Origin: Reclinomonas americana ATCC 50394 | Lineage: Eukaryota > Jakobida > Jakobea > Jakobida | Direction of reading: 5' to 3' | Assembly (NCBI GenBank): GCA_048213135.1 | Contig: PS015030.1 | Coordinates: 59,361 to 123,360, forward strand | DNA length: 64,000 bases | In this document: positions 10,461-20,574 of the stretch, piece by piece | Layout of the letters: each line of letters starts with the position of its first letter | Position numbering within the stretch: the stretch's first letter is position 1 | Made by a program: the position numbers and the translations under genes | The notes under the pieces: generated by a model | The model's input: the letters and a program-made list of their open reading frames with translations, nothing else | Databases searched by the model: none | What the model was told of the DNA's origin: nothing

Positions 10461-10806
10461 TGTCCGCGGATCCGATCGCCGCTACAAGACGCACCTCCGG
10501 CGACTGGATGACGGTGTTGCCGCACGCCTCCGCCACGTGCACGCCTACTCCTACGAGTGGTGTGCCAGCACACCCATTCCCGGCACTGCACCAGGCGTTC
10601 GCGAGGTTGGCATCATGGCACAAGATTTGGAGACGGCCTTTAGCAACGCCAAGGTCGACGGACTGGTCGTCGATGTCGCTGGCACAGCACATGCGCCGCC
10701 GTACAAGCTGGTGGCCTACGAGCGTCTTGTGCCGCTGTTGATCGACGCGGTTAACGAGCACTCGGTTGTGTTGGAGGAGCTGCAAGCCAAGTTGCAGAGC
10801 GTGTGA
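10461..10806 (+). CDS. Peptidase_S74-type intramolecular chaperone C-terminus
   Basis: Last exon after an acceptor at 10460, ending at TGA 10804-10806. It reads SDRRYKTHLRRLDD, then HVHAYSYEW, then REVGIMAQDLETAF, then YKLVAYERLVPLLIDAVNEH and a closing coiled coil LEELQAKL. The Ser-Asp at the N-terminus, the GIMAQDLE core and the Y-x-x-L-V-P-L-L-x-x-A helix are diagnostic of the S74 intramolecular chaperone auto-processing domain. It is known from phage tail spikes and from eukaryotic MYRF-type factors, where it trimerises and self-cleaves before the Ser (SD dyad). Upstream exons are hidden by the gap at 10265-10373 or are those at 7594-8679. Transfer from a phage-like source or a MYRF-like membrane protein are both possible. 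Confidence 0.75.
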
Positions 10807-11907
10807 ATTGATGAGGAGGGGCGCGCCTCAATCCCAGCCCCTCAGTCTCCATTCGCCACCCAACCCCCTCGCATAAATGTGTACATCATTCTTCATTCCA
10901 CCACAGGCAGACATCCCAAACACAAGCAGGCACAAAAGCACACGCCGCTAACCACTCTACAAAGAAACAAGCAGACACAGAAACAAGATTACGTTGTGAC
11001 TCTGTCAAACACACACCATCACCACCATCACCTCCACCACCCACCCACACATCAAGCTGCCTCATCTCCCCACACACCCGATACCGCATTCCTCCTCTCA
11101 CCACCCACACGCCCGCACCAAGGCACACCTGACGGGTGGTACCCCACCACGCACCAGCACCTCCCCCAAAAACTATGCAAACCAGGGAGGCGCCGGCACG
11201 GTGGGCCGTCGGTGGCACAATATCAGAGCACCCACACGGAGACCGCTGAGGATCTCGCACATGATCGTGTGCTTTTGCATGTGGGCGCCCGTCACAGATT
11301 GGTGCGTTTTTTTCGCGAGGTGGCAAGAGGGAAAGAGGATGCAGACAGAGGGTAGGGGGATTCTCTTCAGCGAGCGGTCGGTGTTGATGGATGGAGGTGA
11401 GCGAGAATGGCGCGTGCGCGCGACAGGAAGCGAGTGTAGCGTCGTCTGTGTGCCCCGATCTCCTGCGTCGTGTTCGAGTCGTCGCCGTCACCGCCGAGGC
11501 GGGTTACTGGGTAAGGGGAGGGGGGAAGGGTGAGAAGGGGGGNNNNNNNNNNNNNNNNNNNNNNNNNNNNNNNNNNNNNNNNNNNNNNNNNNNNNNNNNN
11601 NNNNNNNNNNNNNNNNNNNNNNNNNNNNNNNNNNNNNNNNNNNNNNNNNNNNNNNNNNNNNNNNNNNNNNNNNNNNNNNNNNNNNNNNNNNNNNNNNNNN
11701 NNNNNNNNNNNNNNNNNNNNNNNNNNNNNNNNNNNNNNNNNNNNNNNNNNNNNNNNNNNNNNNNNNNNNNNNNNNNNNNNNNNNNNNNNNNNNNNNNNNN
11801 NNNNNNNNNNNNNNNNNNNNNNNNNNNNNNGAGAGGGGGGAGGAAGCGGAGAGGGAGGAAGGGTGAGATGAAGGGGGACAGGGAGAGGGACAGGGATAAG
11901 GGAGAGG

Positions 11908-11948
<41 letters not shown>

Positions 11949-12269
11949 GCACACATACTAATACACACAAAGACGAAGAGACGAGCAGAAACGGAAAGAA
12001 ACATCAGCGAGACAAAGTGTGCAGGGTCAACAAGTTGGAGAAAGAGACACAGGAAACACGACGAGAAGTGGACAGCGAATGCAGGCGCCATCGCACGAGA
12101 AAGATCATCGCGGGGAAAAGAAAGTGTGTGGACAACAAACAAGGAGAAATTGACGGTAGGAGACACTGACAGAGTGAGTGTGCGACGATGAAGTATAACG
12201 AGGGGAGAGAGAGAGAAGTGACGAAAGTACGTGAACGCCTTCCCCTCCCTCACGCCACCCACGACTCAC
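10807..12269. other. Intergenic; probably contains unresolved 3' end and UTR of the peroxidase gene
   Basis: CA-rich simple sequence fills 10900-11160. A frame on the minus strand around 11180-11330 has no acceptor and no recognisable similarity. The 288-base gap (11543-11830) and (GA)n at 11900-11946 follow. The terminal coding exon and the expected SECIS element of the selenoprotein gene should lie in this interval, but I could not place either. Confidence 0.4.
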
Positions 12270-13285
12270 ATTCGGCTCCGTCTTCGGTCCGTAGCGGCAG
12301 ATGAACTGGCCGTCGCGGCTGATCAGGAACTGCAGCAACAACGTCAGACACACAAAGAACACACATCGCATCGCCGTGACCGCGAGACGCACCTTGGCAA
12401 AGTTCTAGCAAGAAAACAGAAGCAGAAACAGTGAGCAACAGCGATCAACAAACGCACAAATCCACCCGATCGACGCACCCACGAAATGCGCTGTGCACAT
12501 CAACACCACGAATTTAGTAGTGCGCGAAAATTACCTCATGAGCATGGGGGAAACGCAACGCTGCCACCAGACTTGAACTTCAGCCACTTGTACAGTGGGT
12601 GAGCATCGTCGCCGTTCACCTTGATCTTGTCAAAGGCGGGGAATCGCACGCCCTTGCCGTCCATGAACTCGCGAATGTCCTGCGCGTTACCCTGCGCAAT
12701 GGCAAACGAGATGACAGTGAGGACGGATGACTAATAGAGGCATGCGAACATGCTGGGCTCACCGGCTGCGTAATGGCAAAGAGAGCGTGATAATCGATTG
12801 CAATGAGACAAGAGCACACAGATAAAGGTGAGGAAGACGGGAAGAGAGCCTGACCTCCTGGAACAAGAACCTGCATCACATACAAGCACGCATGTCAGCG
12901 CTGGTGGGGGAAGACTCATCAGCGTGTGGAAGGGAGGGCGTAACTGGTTGCACGGGAACGCCTGATCCAACAAAGGGAGACGGTAAGAGTGAGGAAAAGG
13001 ACACAAATGACGTAGGAGTGACGCGAGCGCACCAGAATGACTGCACCATGGCAAGAAAGTGAGCACGCCACGCAGATGCGAGAGGAAACAAAAGACAAGC
13101 GTCCACTCACCGAGCCCAGCAGCCTCGTGCTTGTTGTAAATCTCCACCAGTTGTGCTGCGCCAGACATACGCGGTGAGGCAAGGCAGATCTCCCGAGACA
13201 CACACGCGAGTGCACTCACCATAGTTTTTGGCAGTCAAACCTGCGCCAAAGAAGGGACGGTACAGATGAGAAGCAAGTCGTGAAG

Positions 13286-13336
<51 letters not shown>

Positions 13337-14041
13337 AAGAGAGAGAGAGAGAGAGACGAACGAACGACGAAGAGTAGTACGACGGACGGACGGACGACGA
13401 CGAACGAAACGTAACTACGACGTACGTACGTACGTACGTACGTAACCCGTANNNNNNNNNNNNNNNNNNNNNNNNNNNNNNNNNNNNNNNNNNNNNNNNN
13501 NNNNNNNNNNNNNNNNNNNNNNNNNNNNNNNNNNNNNNNNNNNNNNNNNNNNNNNNNNNNNNNNNNNNNNNNNNNNNNNNNNNNNNNNNNNNNNNNNNNN
13601 NNNNNNNNNNNNNNNNNNNNNNNNNNNNNNNNNNNNNNNNNNNNNNNNNNNNNNNNNNNNNNNNNNNNNNNNNNNNNNNNNNNNNNNNNNNNNNNNNNNN
13701 NNNNNNNNNNNNNNNNNNNNNNNNNNNNNNNNNNNNNNNNNNNNNNNNNNNNNNNNNNNNNNNNNNNNNNNNNNNNNNNNNNNNNNNNNNNNNNNNNNNN
13801 NNNNNNNNNNNNNNNNNNNNNNNNNNNNNNNNNNNNNNNNNNNNNNNNNNNNNNNNNNNNNNNNNNNNNNNNNNNNNNNNNNNNNNNNNNNNNNNNNNNN
13901 NNNNNNNNNNNNNNNNNNNNNNNNNNNNNNNNNNNNNNNNNNNNNNNNNNNNNNNNNNNNNNNNNNNNNNNNNNNNNNNNNNNNNNNNNNNNNNNNNNNN
14001 GAAGAGTAAGACGTACGAGAGAGAGAGTAGTAGTAGAGAGG

Positions 14042-14082
<41 letters not shown>

Positions 14083-15790
14083 AGAGTAAGAGAGAGAGAT
14101 GAAGGCAAAGCCAAGATGACTGCAGGCGACGAGCAACGAAATCACGACTGCATGCGCTCAAAAGTCTCGAAGTCTGCGTGCACAAGGAGTGTACAACTCA
14201 AACAAGTCGACCGTGTGCAATCTATGTGGCTGTGAAGAGAAGAGAACACACATTTGAACTGTGACACGTCGACGTAGAGAAGAGTCACAAGCCGACAATG
14301 AAACGACACTGAAAAGGGCAATCTGAGCGCTTGTGAACAATGGACTCTTATTCGGCGTTGAGCACTGCGGAACACAGCCAAACAAGCACTACGGATAGCA
14401 CTCGGTGCTTGCATGTGCGCAATGAACTCTAACAAGAGGTGCAATCTGTACGTCTGTAGAGAGCACAGCGCGAGTCGACTGTAGTTTGCTGCAGAGAAGA
14501 GCGCACTCGCTGCGATACAAGATGACTGAGTGCAATCTGTGTGCGCGGGCAGAGAGGAGCACAGTAAGATGACAGTAGAGATGCACAGAAGTAAATACAC
14601 GTTGCCATGCATGTCAACTTAGTGGCTGCAAAGAGGAGCACACAAGTCTGCTGTGTGATGGCGCAGAGAAGAACACTATACAAGTCGACTATGAGCAAGC
14701 AAAGTATCTGAGCAGAGACGACCACACAAAGACGACAGCGGTGGCGCACAGAGAAGAGCACATGCTGTGATACAAGACGACTGAGTGCAACCTGTGCGTC
14801 TACAGAGAGGAGCACACAAGGATGCACAGAAGATCGCACACACGGTGCACTGCATGTCATCTTTGTGCCTGCGAAGAGAAGAGCACTAGTCCGCTGTGCG
14901 ATGACACAGAAAGGAGCACACACGCTGCCACACACGACGACTGCGCGCAAGCATAGATAACAGCACGAGTCGACTGTGGGATAGAGCACAGAACAGCACT
15001 GCGATACAAGACGTCTGAGTACAATCTGTGTGCCCGGGCAGAGAGAAGCACACATGTCGACAGTGCTGAAGCACAGAAGAGCACGCACGCTGCAATGCAT
15101 GTAGACTGTATGAAGTGAAGAGCACAAGTCCGCTGTGTGATGACAGAGACATGCCTCTCTGTGCATCTGGGCGGATAGATCTGCACGAGTGCTTGCTCTC
15201 ATCCCTCTCCCCAACAGTGCGTCTTTACAGAAAAGAACACACTGATATGCCTGCGCTTTATCACCTCAACTCACCTCATTTCGATGCCACGTTCACGACA
15301 AGTACCACCTTGCCTGTAATAGAATATCAATCAGTCAAAAAAACGACTCCGACAATCATCGGAGAATTACTGATCATCACACACACACACTCACCTCGGA
15401 ACGTTGACATGGGAACCACAGGCGAGCCGCCCAGCGCAGCCGCCTCAAAGTCATAAAACCCCTGTTATGTGAGTGTGTGTGTGTCATCAGTGAGACATTG
15501 TGTCGCCACTCTCTCTCTCTCACAGACAAAGAGAGGCAGCAGCAGCAACGCACTTTCTGGGACACGCTGTCCCATTCCGACGTGGACTGTGCAGCAAATG
15601 TGAGAAGCGAGGAGTGTGTGCAAACAAAAAAGAGAGAGATTGCCACCACACAAACACACACACACAAGCGCATTGCAAGAGAATCTCAGCGCACACGCAG
15701 AGTGAGAGTGACATAGGAGAGAGAGAAGAGACGCACACTGCTCCCACAACCCATTCTTGTTGAGTTGATGATGCGACTGAAGAAGGACAT
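12270..15790 (-). CDS. Selenocysteine-containing glutathione peroxidase
   Basis: Twelve exons join in phase from ATG 15790: 15737-15790, 15395-15461, 15275-15313, 13220-13240, 13111-13155, 13033-13040, 12945-12961, 12855-12870, 12560-12691, 12479-12490, 12393-12404 and 12270-12329; the last few residues are missing. Landmarks in order: GFYDFEAAALGG, GKVVLVVNVASK-TGA-G, LTAKNY, LVEIYNKHEAAGLVILAFPC, NQF, KVNGDDAHPLYKWL, then SW, NFAK and FLISRDGQFICRYGPKTEP. The TGA sits exactly where GPx enzymes have catalytic Cys or Sec (NVASxUG) and is the only in-frame stop, so it is read as selenocysteine. The Gln (NQF) and Trp (WNF) of the catalytic tetrad are present. The enzyme reduces hydroperoxides with glutathione or thioredoxin. 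Four exons are 17 nt or shorter and two consecutive ones are 12 nt. Intron 3 (2 kb) carries repeats and a gap. Confidence 0.88.
13290..14100. repeat. (GA)n arrays and ACGT-rich repeats flanking a gap
   Basis: (GA)n runs at about 13288-13333 and 14048-14079 flank a 549-base gap (13452-14000) with TACGTACGTACGTACG-type sequence on its left edge. The block lies inside the long third intron of the glutathione peroxidase gene. The same ACGT-type sequence next to (CT)n flanks the gap at 27778-28337. Confidence 0.75.
14160..15175. repeat. Degenerate minisatellite (about 60-80 bp subunits)
   Basis: Units such as GCGATACAAGACGACTGAGT with CAATCTGTG (14511, 14767, 14999) alternate with GCAGAGAGGAGCACA and CGCTGTGTGATGACAC words. 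The three strongest copies are 256 and 232 bp apart. The long minus-strand frame across it is a by-product of the repeat. It lies in the long intron of the glutathione peroxidase gene. Confidence 0.75.
15276..15278 (-). other. In-frame TGA read as selenocysteine
   Basis: On the minus strand the exon reads AAA TGA G and then the donor GTGAGT. The leftover G joins GT of the next exon to form Gly, giving ASK-U-G-LTAKNY. Recoding requires a SECIS element in the 3' UTR, which was not found in the visible sequence. Confidence 0.85.
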
Positions 15791-16195
15791 ACGTCGGACA
15801 CACAACGTCGCAAACAACATTTCGCGCGCACACACACACACACACAGAGAGAGAGAGCGAGAGAGGTGCGCACACACACAGTGAGAGAGAGTGAAGCCAG
15901 CGGGGTTACGCACACTCCGGTTTCCCATTTCGATTCTCTCGCGCGGACGAGCGGGACATCGACGTTCATCGCGAGTTGTCGCCCACGGCTGCTCACCGGT
16001 GCATGTGGAAAAGCAGTATGAGAAGTGGAAGAGCGCATATGTGGGAGAGCGACTGCGCACATGGAAGTGACTTCGCTGGCCGGTGTTCGGTTTCCGAACT
16101 TTTTTCTTGCATTCCTCTCTTCATTTTCCCCAGAGATCGGCAACTGTAAAGGCTCCTTTCTGCGAGCGTATATNNNNNNNNNNNNNNNNNNNNCT

Positions 16196-16212
16196 CTCTC
16201 TCTCTCTCCACC

Positions 16213-16254
<42 letters not shown>
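16196..16254. repeat. (CT)n then (CA)n microsatellite
   Basis: Dinucleotide runs directly follow a 20-base gap in the intron or 5' region of the SNM1-like gene. Confidence 0.8.
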
Positions 16255-16256
<2 letters not shown>

Positions 16257-16326
16257 CCCGCCACACATCGTGATTGACAACTCCCCTTCTTTCTCTCTCA
16301 CTCTCTTCTCTCCTCATTCCTCACAG

Positions 16327-17730
16327 ACCACCTCAGTGGCCTCACGCCCTCGTGGGACTTTGGCACCATCTACTGCTCACCCGTGACCAAGAGCCTCCTT
16401 CGACGACGCTTTGGCCTGCCCGACAGTCGCGTGGTCAGTCAGTGCCCTCGTCTCACTCTCCTCCCTCTTGCTCTCTGTCTGAGAGAGTCCCATGCAGATC
16501 GCCCTTCGCCCTGGCGAGACCCGCAGCATCGTGGACGCGCGCACAGGCAGTGTCGAGTGCCACCTCGTGGCCTTTGATGCCAACCACTGCCCGGGCTCCT
16601 TCATGTTCCTGCTCACCGACCACCGTCACGTCGGCAATGTACTGTGTACAGGCGACTTCCGATTCGATCCCGCCCGCCACAACAGCGACTTTCTCAGCCA
16701 GCTCCCCTCGCGCGTCGATGTCATGTACGTCGATGATACGTATGTGTTTCCCGGCATGGAGTTCCCGCCGCAGCATGTGGTCGCCGCGCAGCTTACGCGC
16801 CAGTTGTGCGAGGAGTACGACGGATATCGCGTGTATGTGGGCATTGATTCGCTGGGGAAGGAGACGCTGCTGGTGCAGGTGGCCGAGGCGTGTCAGTCGC
16901 TGGTGCATGTGTCGACGGCGCGTCTCTTGGCGCTGCATGATATTGCGGGGGCGGCGGAGGAGGTGCCGGAGGATTTGTGTGCGGCGAGCGTGGCGCGCTG
17001 CTTGCACTATTTCGTGGATCAAGAGGAGGAGGAGGAGAAGAAGAAGGGACGGCGGCGGCAGCAGCAGCAGCAGCAGGAGGCGCCGTCGTGCCGCGTGTTT
17101 GTGTTGCCGAAGCGGGAGTTGACGGAGGCGTTGTTGCGTGCAGATGAGGGGAAGAGAAATGGTTTACTTGGCGCTCATTCGCTGCCCCCCCACTCGCGCA
17201 GCATTGCCAAGCAGCACGCCGAGTACCCCAGTGTCGGCATCCTGCCAACCGGGTGGGCGGCCATGGGCGCACAGTCGTCTGCCGCCGCTGAACAAGAACC
17301 ACAGCCACAGCATCCGGTTCCCGACACGCCCACCACGGAGACACAGAAGACCGTGGTTTCGCGAGCCATCACCTCGGCGCTGTCGGTCGTCCTTCACCAC
17401 CCACCCGCCACCACCACCAAGCTGCTTCTGCGCGTGCCGTACTCGCTTCACTCGTCGTCCAGCGAGCTGCGCGAGTTTGTGCGGCGAGTGAAGCCGCTGC
17501 GGCTGGTGAGTGCGTCGCGTCAGGACAACCTCGCGCTCCAGCGACAACTCGGCATTCCAGCGGCACTCGGCACCGACAGTGCCAGTGGTAGTGGCGCTGT
17601 CGCGGATTGCGCCACTGGCGCCACCTCCTCCAATGGGCGAAAGGCGCGGTCGGCGGTCGGCGTGCTGCAGCCGTTGTCACCCGAGGAGTGTCGACAGGCG
17701 GCAGTGTTGAGGAAGAAGTGGTGCGTGTGA
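16327..17730 (+). CDS. SNM1/PSO2-family metallo-beta-lactamase DNA nuclease (5' incomplete)
   Basis: Two exons, 16327-16433 and 16486-17730 (stop TGA 17728), join in phase. Exon 1 starts inside the HxHxDH metal motif: leftover D then HLSGLTPSWDFGTIYCSP. Exon 2 contains FDANHCPGSFMFL (second His motif) and CTGDFRFDP (metal-bridging Asp). It continues with DDTYVFPG, GIDSLGKETLL and, near the end, VPYSLHSSSSELREFV, the DRMBL signature of the beta-CASP nucleases SNM1A/Apollo/PSO2. These are 5'-exonucleases in interstrand-crosslink repair or telomere processing. A Glu/Lys/Gln-rich insert (EEEEEKKKGRRRQQQQQQ, about residues 180-200) interrupts the domain. Upstream exon(s) encoding HFHS were not located; a 20-base gap lies at 16174. 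Confidence 0.85.
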
Positions 17731-17759
17731 CTTGCCAAGTGTGACTTCTCTTTCTGCGC

Positions 17760-18455
17760 AGTCATGTGCTCGTTCCTTCCCCACCGCTTCCTTGTTCAGC
17801 TATCAGATCGTTGCTGTGTGCTTGTACCTGCACTCTTTTCTTGTCTGCCAGTTGTGCTTGCCCTTGCTCCGCTGGTGTACTTCTGTTGTTGCCTATTCAA
17901 TCCGCTGCTATGTTGTGTGTCCGTCCACCTGTCCATCTCGTTGCTGTGTTTGTTTGTTTCATGCACTCTGGACTCGACTGCTAAGTTGTTTGCCAGTTCT
18001 GCTTGCCCTTCTACTCAGCTGCCCGTCGTTGTTGTGGTTGACGATTGTATGTTCAGTCTGTGCTCACTTGTCTGTACCATCCTTTTTGTCTTTTTCGCCA
18101 TTCCATTGCTTCACTGTGGTGGCTGTCGCCTGTCTTCTGTGTTTCTTGAACATCCTTAGTTTCCAAACAATGTGCTTCACTTGCCACATTTTGTTGCTTC
18201 CCTGCGTCTCTGATCCTCCTTCCCGACCCCTCCTCCCTCTCCTTCCCCTCCTTCCCCTCCTTCTCCTCCATGCTCGCTATTTCCACCTCCTTCCCCCTTC
18301 CCCTTCCCCCCTCCTTTCCCCTCATTCTCCAGTTTCCCCTCCTTCCCCCTCCTTCCCCTTCTCTTCCCCTTCTCTTCCCCCTCCCTCCCCCTCCTTTCCC
18401 CTCCTTCCCCCACCTTCCCTTCCCCCTCCCCCTCTTTTCTTCTAATTTCCCTCGC
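17760..18455 (+). repeat. Pyrimidine-rich intergenic tract
   Basis: The stretch 17840-18160 contains two related CTTGCCCTTxTxCTC-bearing segments (17857 and 18005). 18215-18440 is an almost pure CCTTCCCC polypyrimidine tract with mirror symmetry, a candidate for triplex-forming DNA. No gene was recognised. Confidence 0.6.
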
Positions 18456-18471
18456 CAGGTCCAACGCCGCC

Positions 18472-18939
18472 ATGGGCATCATCTCCAAACCCGACGCCAG
18501 CGAGGAGGCGGCCTGTGGCGGCGGCGGCGGTGGCGACCCGATGGAGGCCGGCGCAGAGGAAGACGAAGACGGCGCAGTGCTCATCAAGCTGCCCAAACTC
18601 CACCATCGGCGTCGCCATCGCGCGTCAGACCCTCCACCCCCAACTACTGCTGCTGCTCCACTTCCACCTCCGCCACCGCCACCACCACCACCAATACTGT
18701 CTCCCGCGTCGTCATCGGTATCCTCCGCCGGCCCCATGTCCACCGACGAGAACACCGAGAGTGGCGAGGGACGACGCAAGCTGCCCGAGTTCCTGCGTCG
18801 CCGGCGACACTCGGAAATGTCGGTGGACAGCCCATCGGCGGCGACCCTCGCACCGGCCGAGAAGCGGCCTCGCGCCGGCACCGCCAGCTCTGCCACTCTG
18901 CAGAAACTGGCCGCTCTGCTGCAAAGTCGCCATCGCTGA
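18472..18939 (+). CDS. Disordered proline/glycine-rich protein (155 aa)
   Basis: ORF with a strong initiation context (GCCGCCATGG) at 18472 and TGA at 18937-18939. It contains a Gly run near residue 20, an acidic patch AEEDEDGA, a basic patch HHRRRHR, a polyproline run near residues 62-75 and a basic C-terminal half (RRKLPEFLRRRRHSEM, then EKRPR). No globular domain or known family was recognised. Basic and Ser-rich composition is compatible with a nuclear or phosphorylated protein, which is inference only. An acceptor-like TCGCCAG lies 13 nt before the ATG, so this could be the last exon of a longer gene. Confidence 0.5.
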   Translation: MGIISKPDASEEAACGGGGGGDPMEAGAEEDEDGAVLIKLPKLHHRRRHRASDPPPPTTAAAPLPPPPPPPPPPILSPASSSVSSAGPMSTDENTESGEGRRKLPEFLRRRRHSEMSVDSPSAATLAPAEKRPRAGTASSATLQKLAALLQSRHR

Positions 18940-19320
18940 AGGCTCACCCTCAAGGCAAAGCGATATCAATGGAAGAGGATCGCCGGCTGACGAACAACCG
19001 AAGGATCAGCCGTGCCAGCGACGAGCCGGCCGAGAGCGACATGAACTCATGGACAGATATCGAGTAAAAAAGACAACTGCCCTTCCTCCTCCTCTTAAAT
19101 CACACGCCTNNNNNNNNNNNNNNNNNNNNGACAACCCGGCCAGCACAACAACACAATAATAGAAGCCACGATTTCACTCCCTCCTCCGACGCACACGCAC
19201 GCCACGACGTTTCACGACACACACTCAAATCAGCAGCTGCATCACGCCGCCGCACACGCGCACACCAAACAAGGACAAGAGCGCCACACGCCGCCACCAC
19301 TACTGCTGTTGATGCGAGTT

Positions 19321-20574
19321 TTAGTCAAAGAGCGAGAAGCCCATGTCCTCCTCCTCCGGCTCTGGCTCCGGCTCCTTCGCCTTGGCGGGAGCAGCGGCAG
19401 CAGCCTTGCCGGCAGCCGGTGCGGCAGCCGCAGCGGGCGCAGCAGCAGCAGCGGGGCGGCCAATCGGCACCGACGACAGCTTGCTCTTGCCAGCCTCAAT
19501 CACCTANNNNNNNNNNNNNNNNNNNNNNNNNNNNNNNNNNNNNNNNNNNNNNNNNNNNNNNNNNNNNNNNNNNNNNNNNNNNNNNNNNNNNNNNNNNNNN
19601 NNNNNNNNNNNNNNNNNNNNNNNNNNNNNNNNNNNNNNNNNNNNNNNNNNNNNNNNNNNNNNNNNNNNNNNNNNNNNNNNNNNNNNNNNNNNNNNNNNNN
19701 NNNNNNNNNNNNNNNNNNNNNNNNNNNNNNNNNNNNNNNNNNNNNNNNNNNNNNNNNNNNNNNNNNNNNNNNNNNNNNNNNNNNNNNNNNNNNNNNNNNN
19801 NNNNNNNNNNNNNNNNNNNNNNNNNNNNNNNNNNNNNNNNNNNNNNNNNNNNNNNNNNNNNNNNNNNNNNNNNNNNNNNNNNNNNNNNNNNNNNNNNNNN
19901 NNNNNNNNNNNNNNNNNNNNNNNNNNNNNNNNNNNNNNNNNNNNNNNNNNNNNNNNNNNNNNNNNNNNNNNNNNNNNNNNNNNNNNNNNNNNNNNNNNNN
20001 NNNNNNNNNNNNNNNNNNNNNNNNNNNNNTACGCAAAATCGAAATGAGCGGGCGTGTTATGTAGACCAGCTTATGTAGACTATGAATGCGCAACGTCGTC
20101 CAGCTTCTTTCCAGCCACCTCGTGCACCAGTGCCTGGATGCGGTCGCGCTCGACCTCCACACCACCAGCCTCCAGAATCGCGGCAACGCGATCGACAGAG
20201 GGGTTGTTGTCGCCGGCGAGGACCTGTGTTCGTGTCGTGTGTGTGGTGTGAGTGCACATGCACATTGCCATGGCGACAGACACCCGCTCACGCGCGCGCA
20301 TGTGTGAAGAGTGTATAGAGAGAGACAGTCGCTCTGACAGAGGTGTGTGTGAAAGGGAGCGAAGAGCGGCGTGAGTGAGTGGCCGCGAGTGAGTGAGCCA
20401 CATTTGGGCGCCATCACGGGTCACCACCCTTCCCCACCACTGCTCTCCATCCACACACCCTCTCACAACAGTTCTATAAGAGTGCATGTGCGTGCACTGT
20501 GTGCTGCGGTGGTGCGTGTAAAGGGACGGGGGCCGGGGACTCACCGCCAACATGTACGCCGCGATGTTCTTCAT
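19321..20574 (-). CDS. RPLP2: 60S acidic ribosomal protein P2
   Basis: Three exons join in phase: 20545-20574 (MKNIAAYMLA), 20095-20223 (VLAGDNNPSVDRVAAILE, then ALVHEVAGKKLDD) and 19321-19503 (VIEAGKSKLSSVP, Ala-rich hinge, then EEEDMGFSLFD). The total is 113 residues, as expected for P2. The N-terminal helical dimerisation domain, the Ala/Pro hinge and the conserved acidic C-terminal tail that contacts elongation factors are all present. Ribosomal stalk P1/P2 proteins recruit translational GTPases. Intron 2 starts GTTGCG (donor at 20094) and contains the 523-base gap; its acceptor TAG sits at the gap edge (19504-19506). Confidence 0.95.

Noticed and set aside
11180-11330. Minus-strand exon (HTIMCEILSGLRVGALILC) as the terminal GPx exon
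   Set aside because: No acceptor precedes it and it does not resemble any GPx C-terminus.
11396-11520. Possible SECIS element for the GPx gene (minus strand, GTGACGG ... GAACACG)
   Set aside because: The quartet is GTGA rather than ATGA and the distance from the AA to the closing GA is too short for a SECIS apical arm.
14160-15175. CRISPR-like spaced repeats
   Set aside because: Repeats are degenerate, spacing varies (232-256 bp for the best copies), no cas genes are present, and the locus is in a eukaryotic intron.
14429-15214. Minus-strand frame of 261 residues rich in Cys/Ser/Leu
   Set aside because: It lies wholly in a degenerate minisatellite inside a GPx intron; the open frame follows from the repeat unit, and the translation is itself repetitive with no family likeness.
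15276-15278. TGA as an inactivating mutation (pseudogene)
   Set aside because: All other exons are intact over more than 3 kb and the TGA falls exactly on the catalytic Sec/Cys codon.
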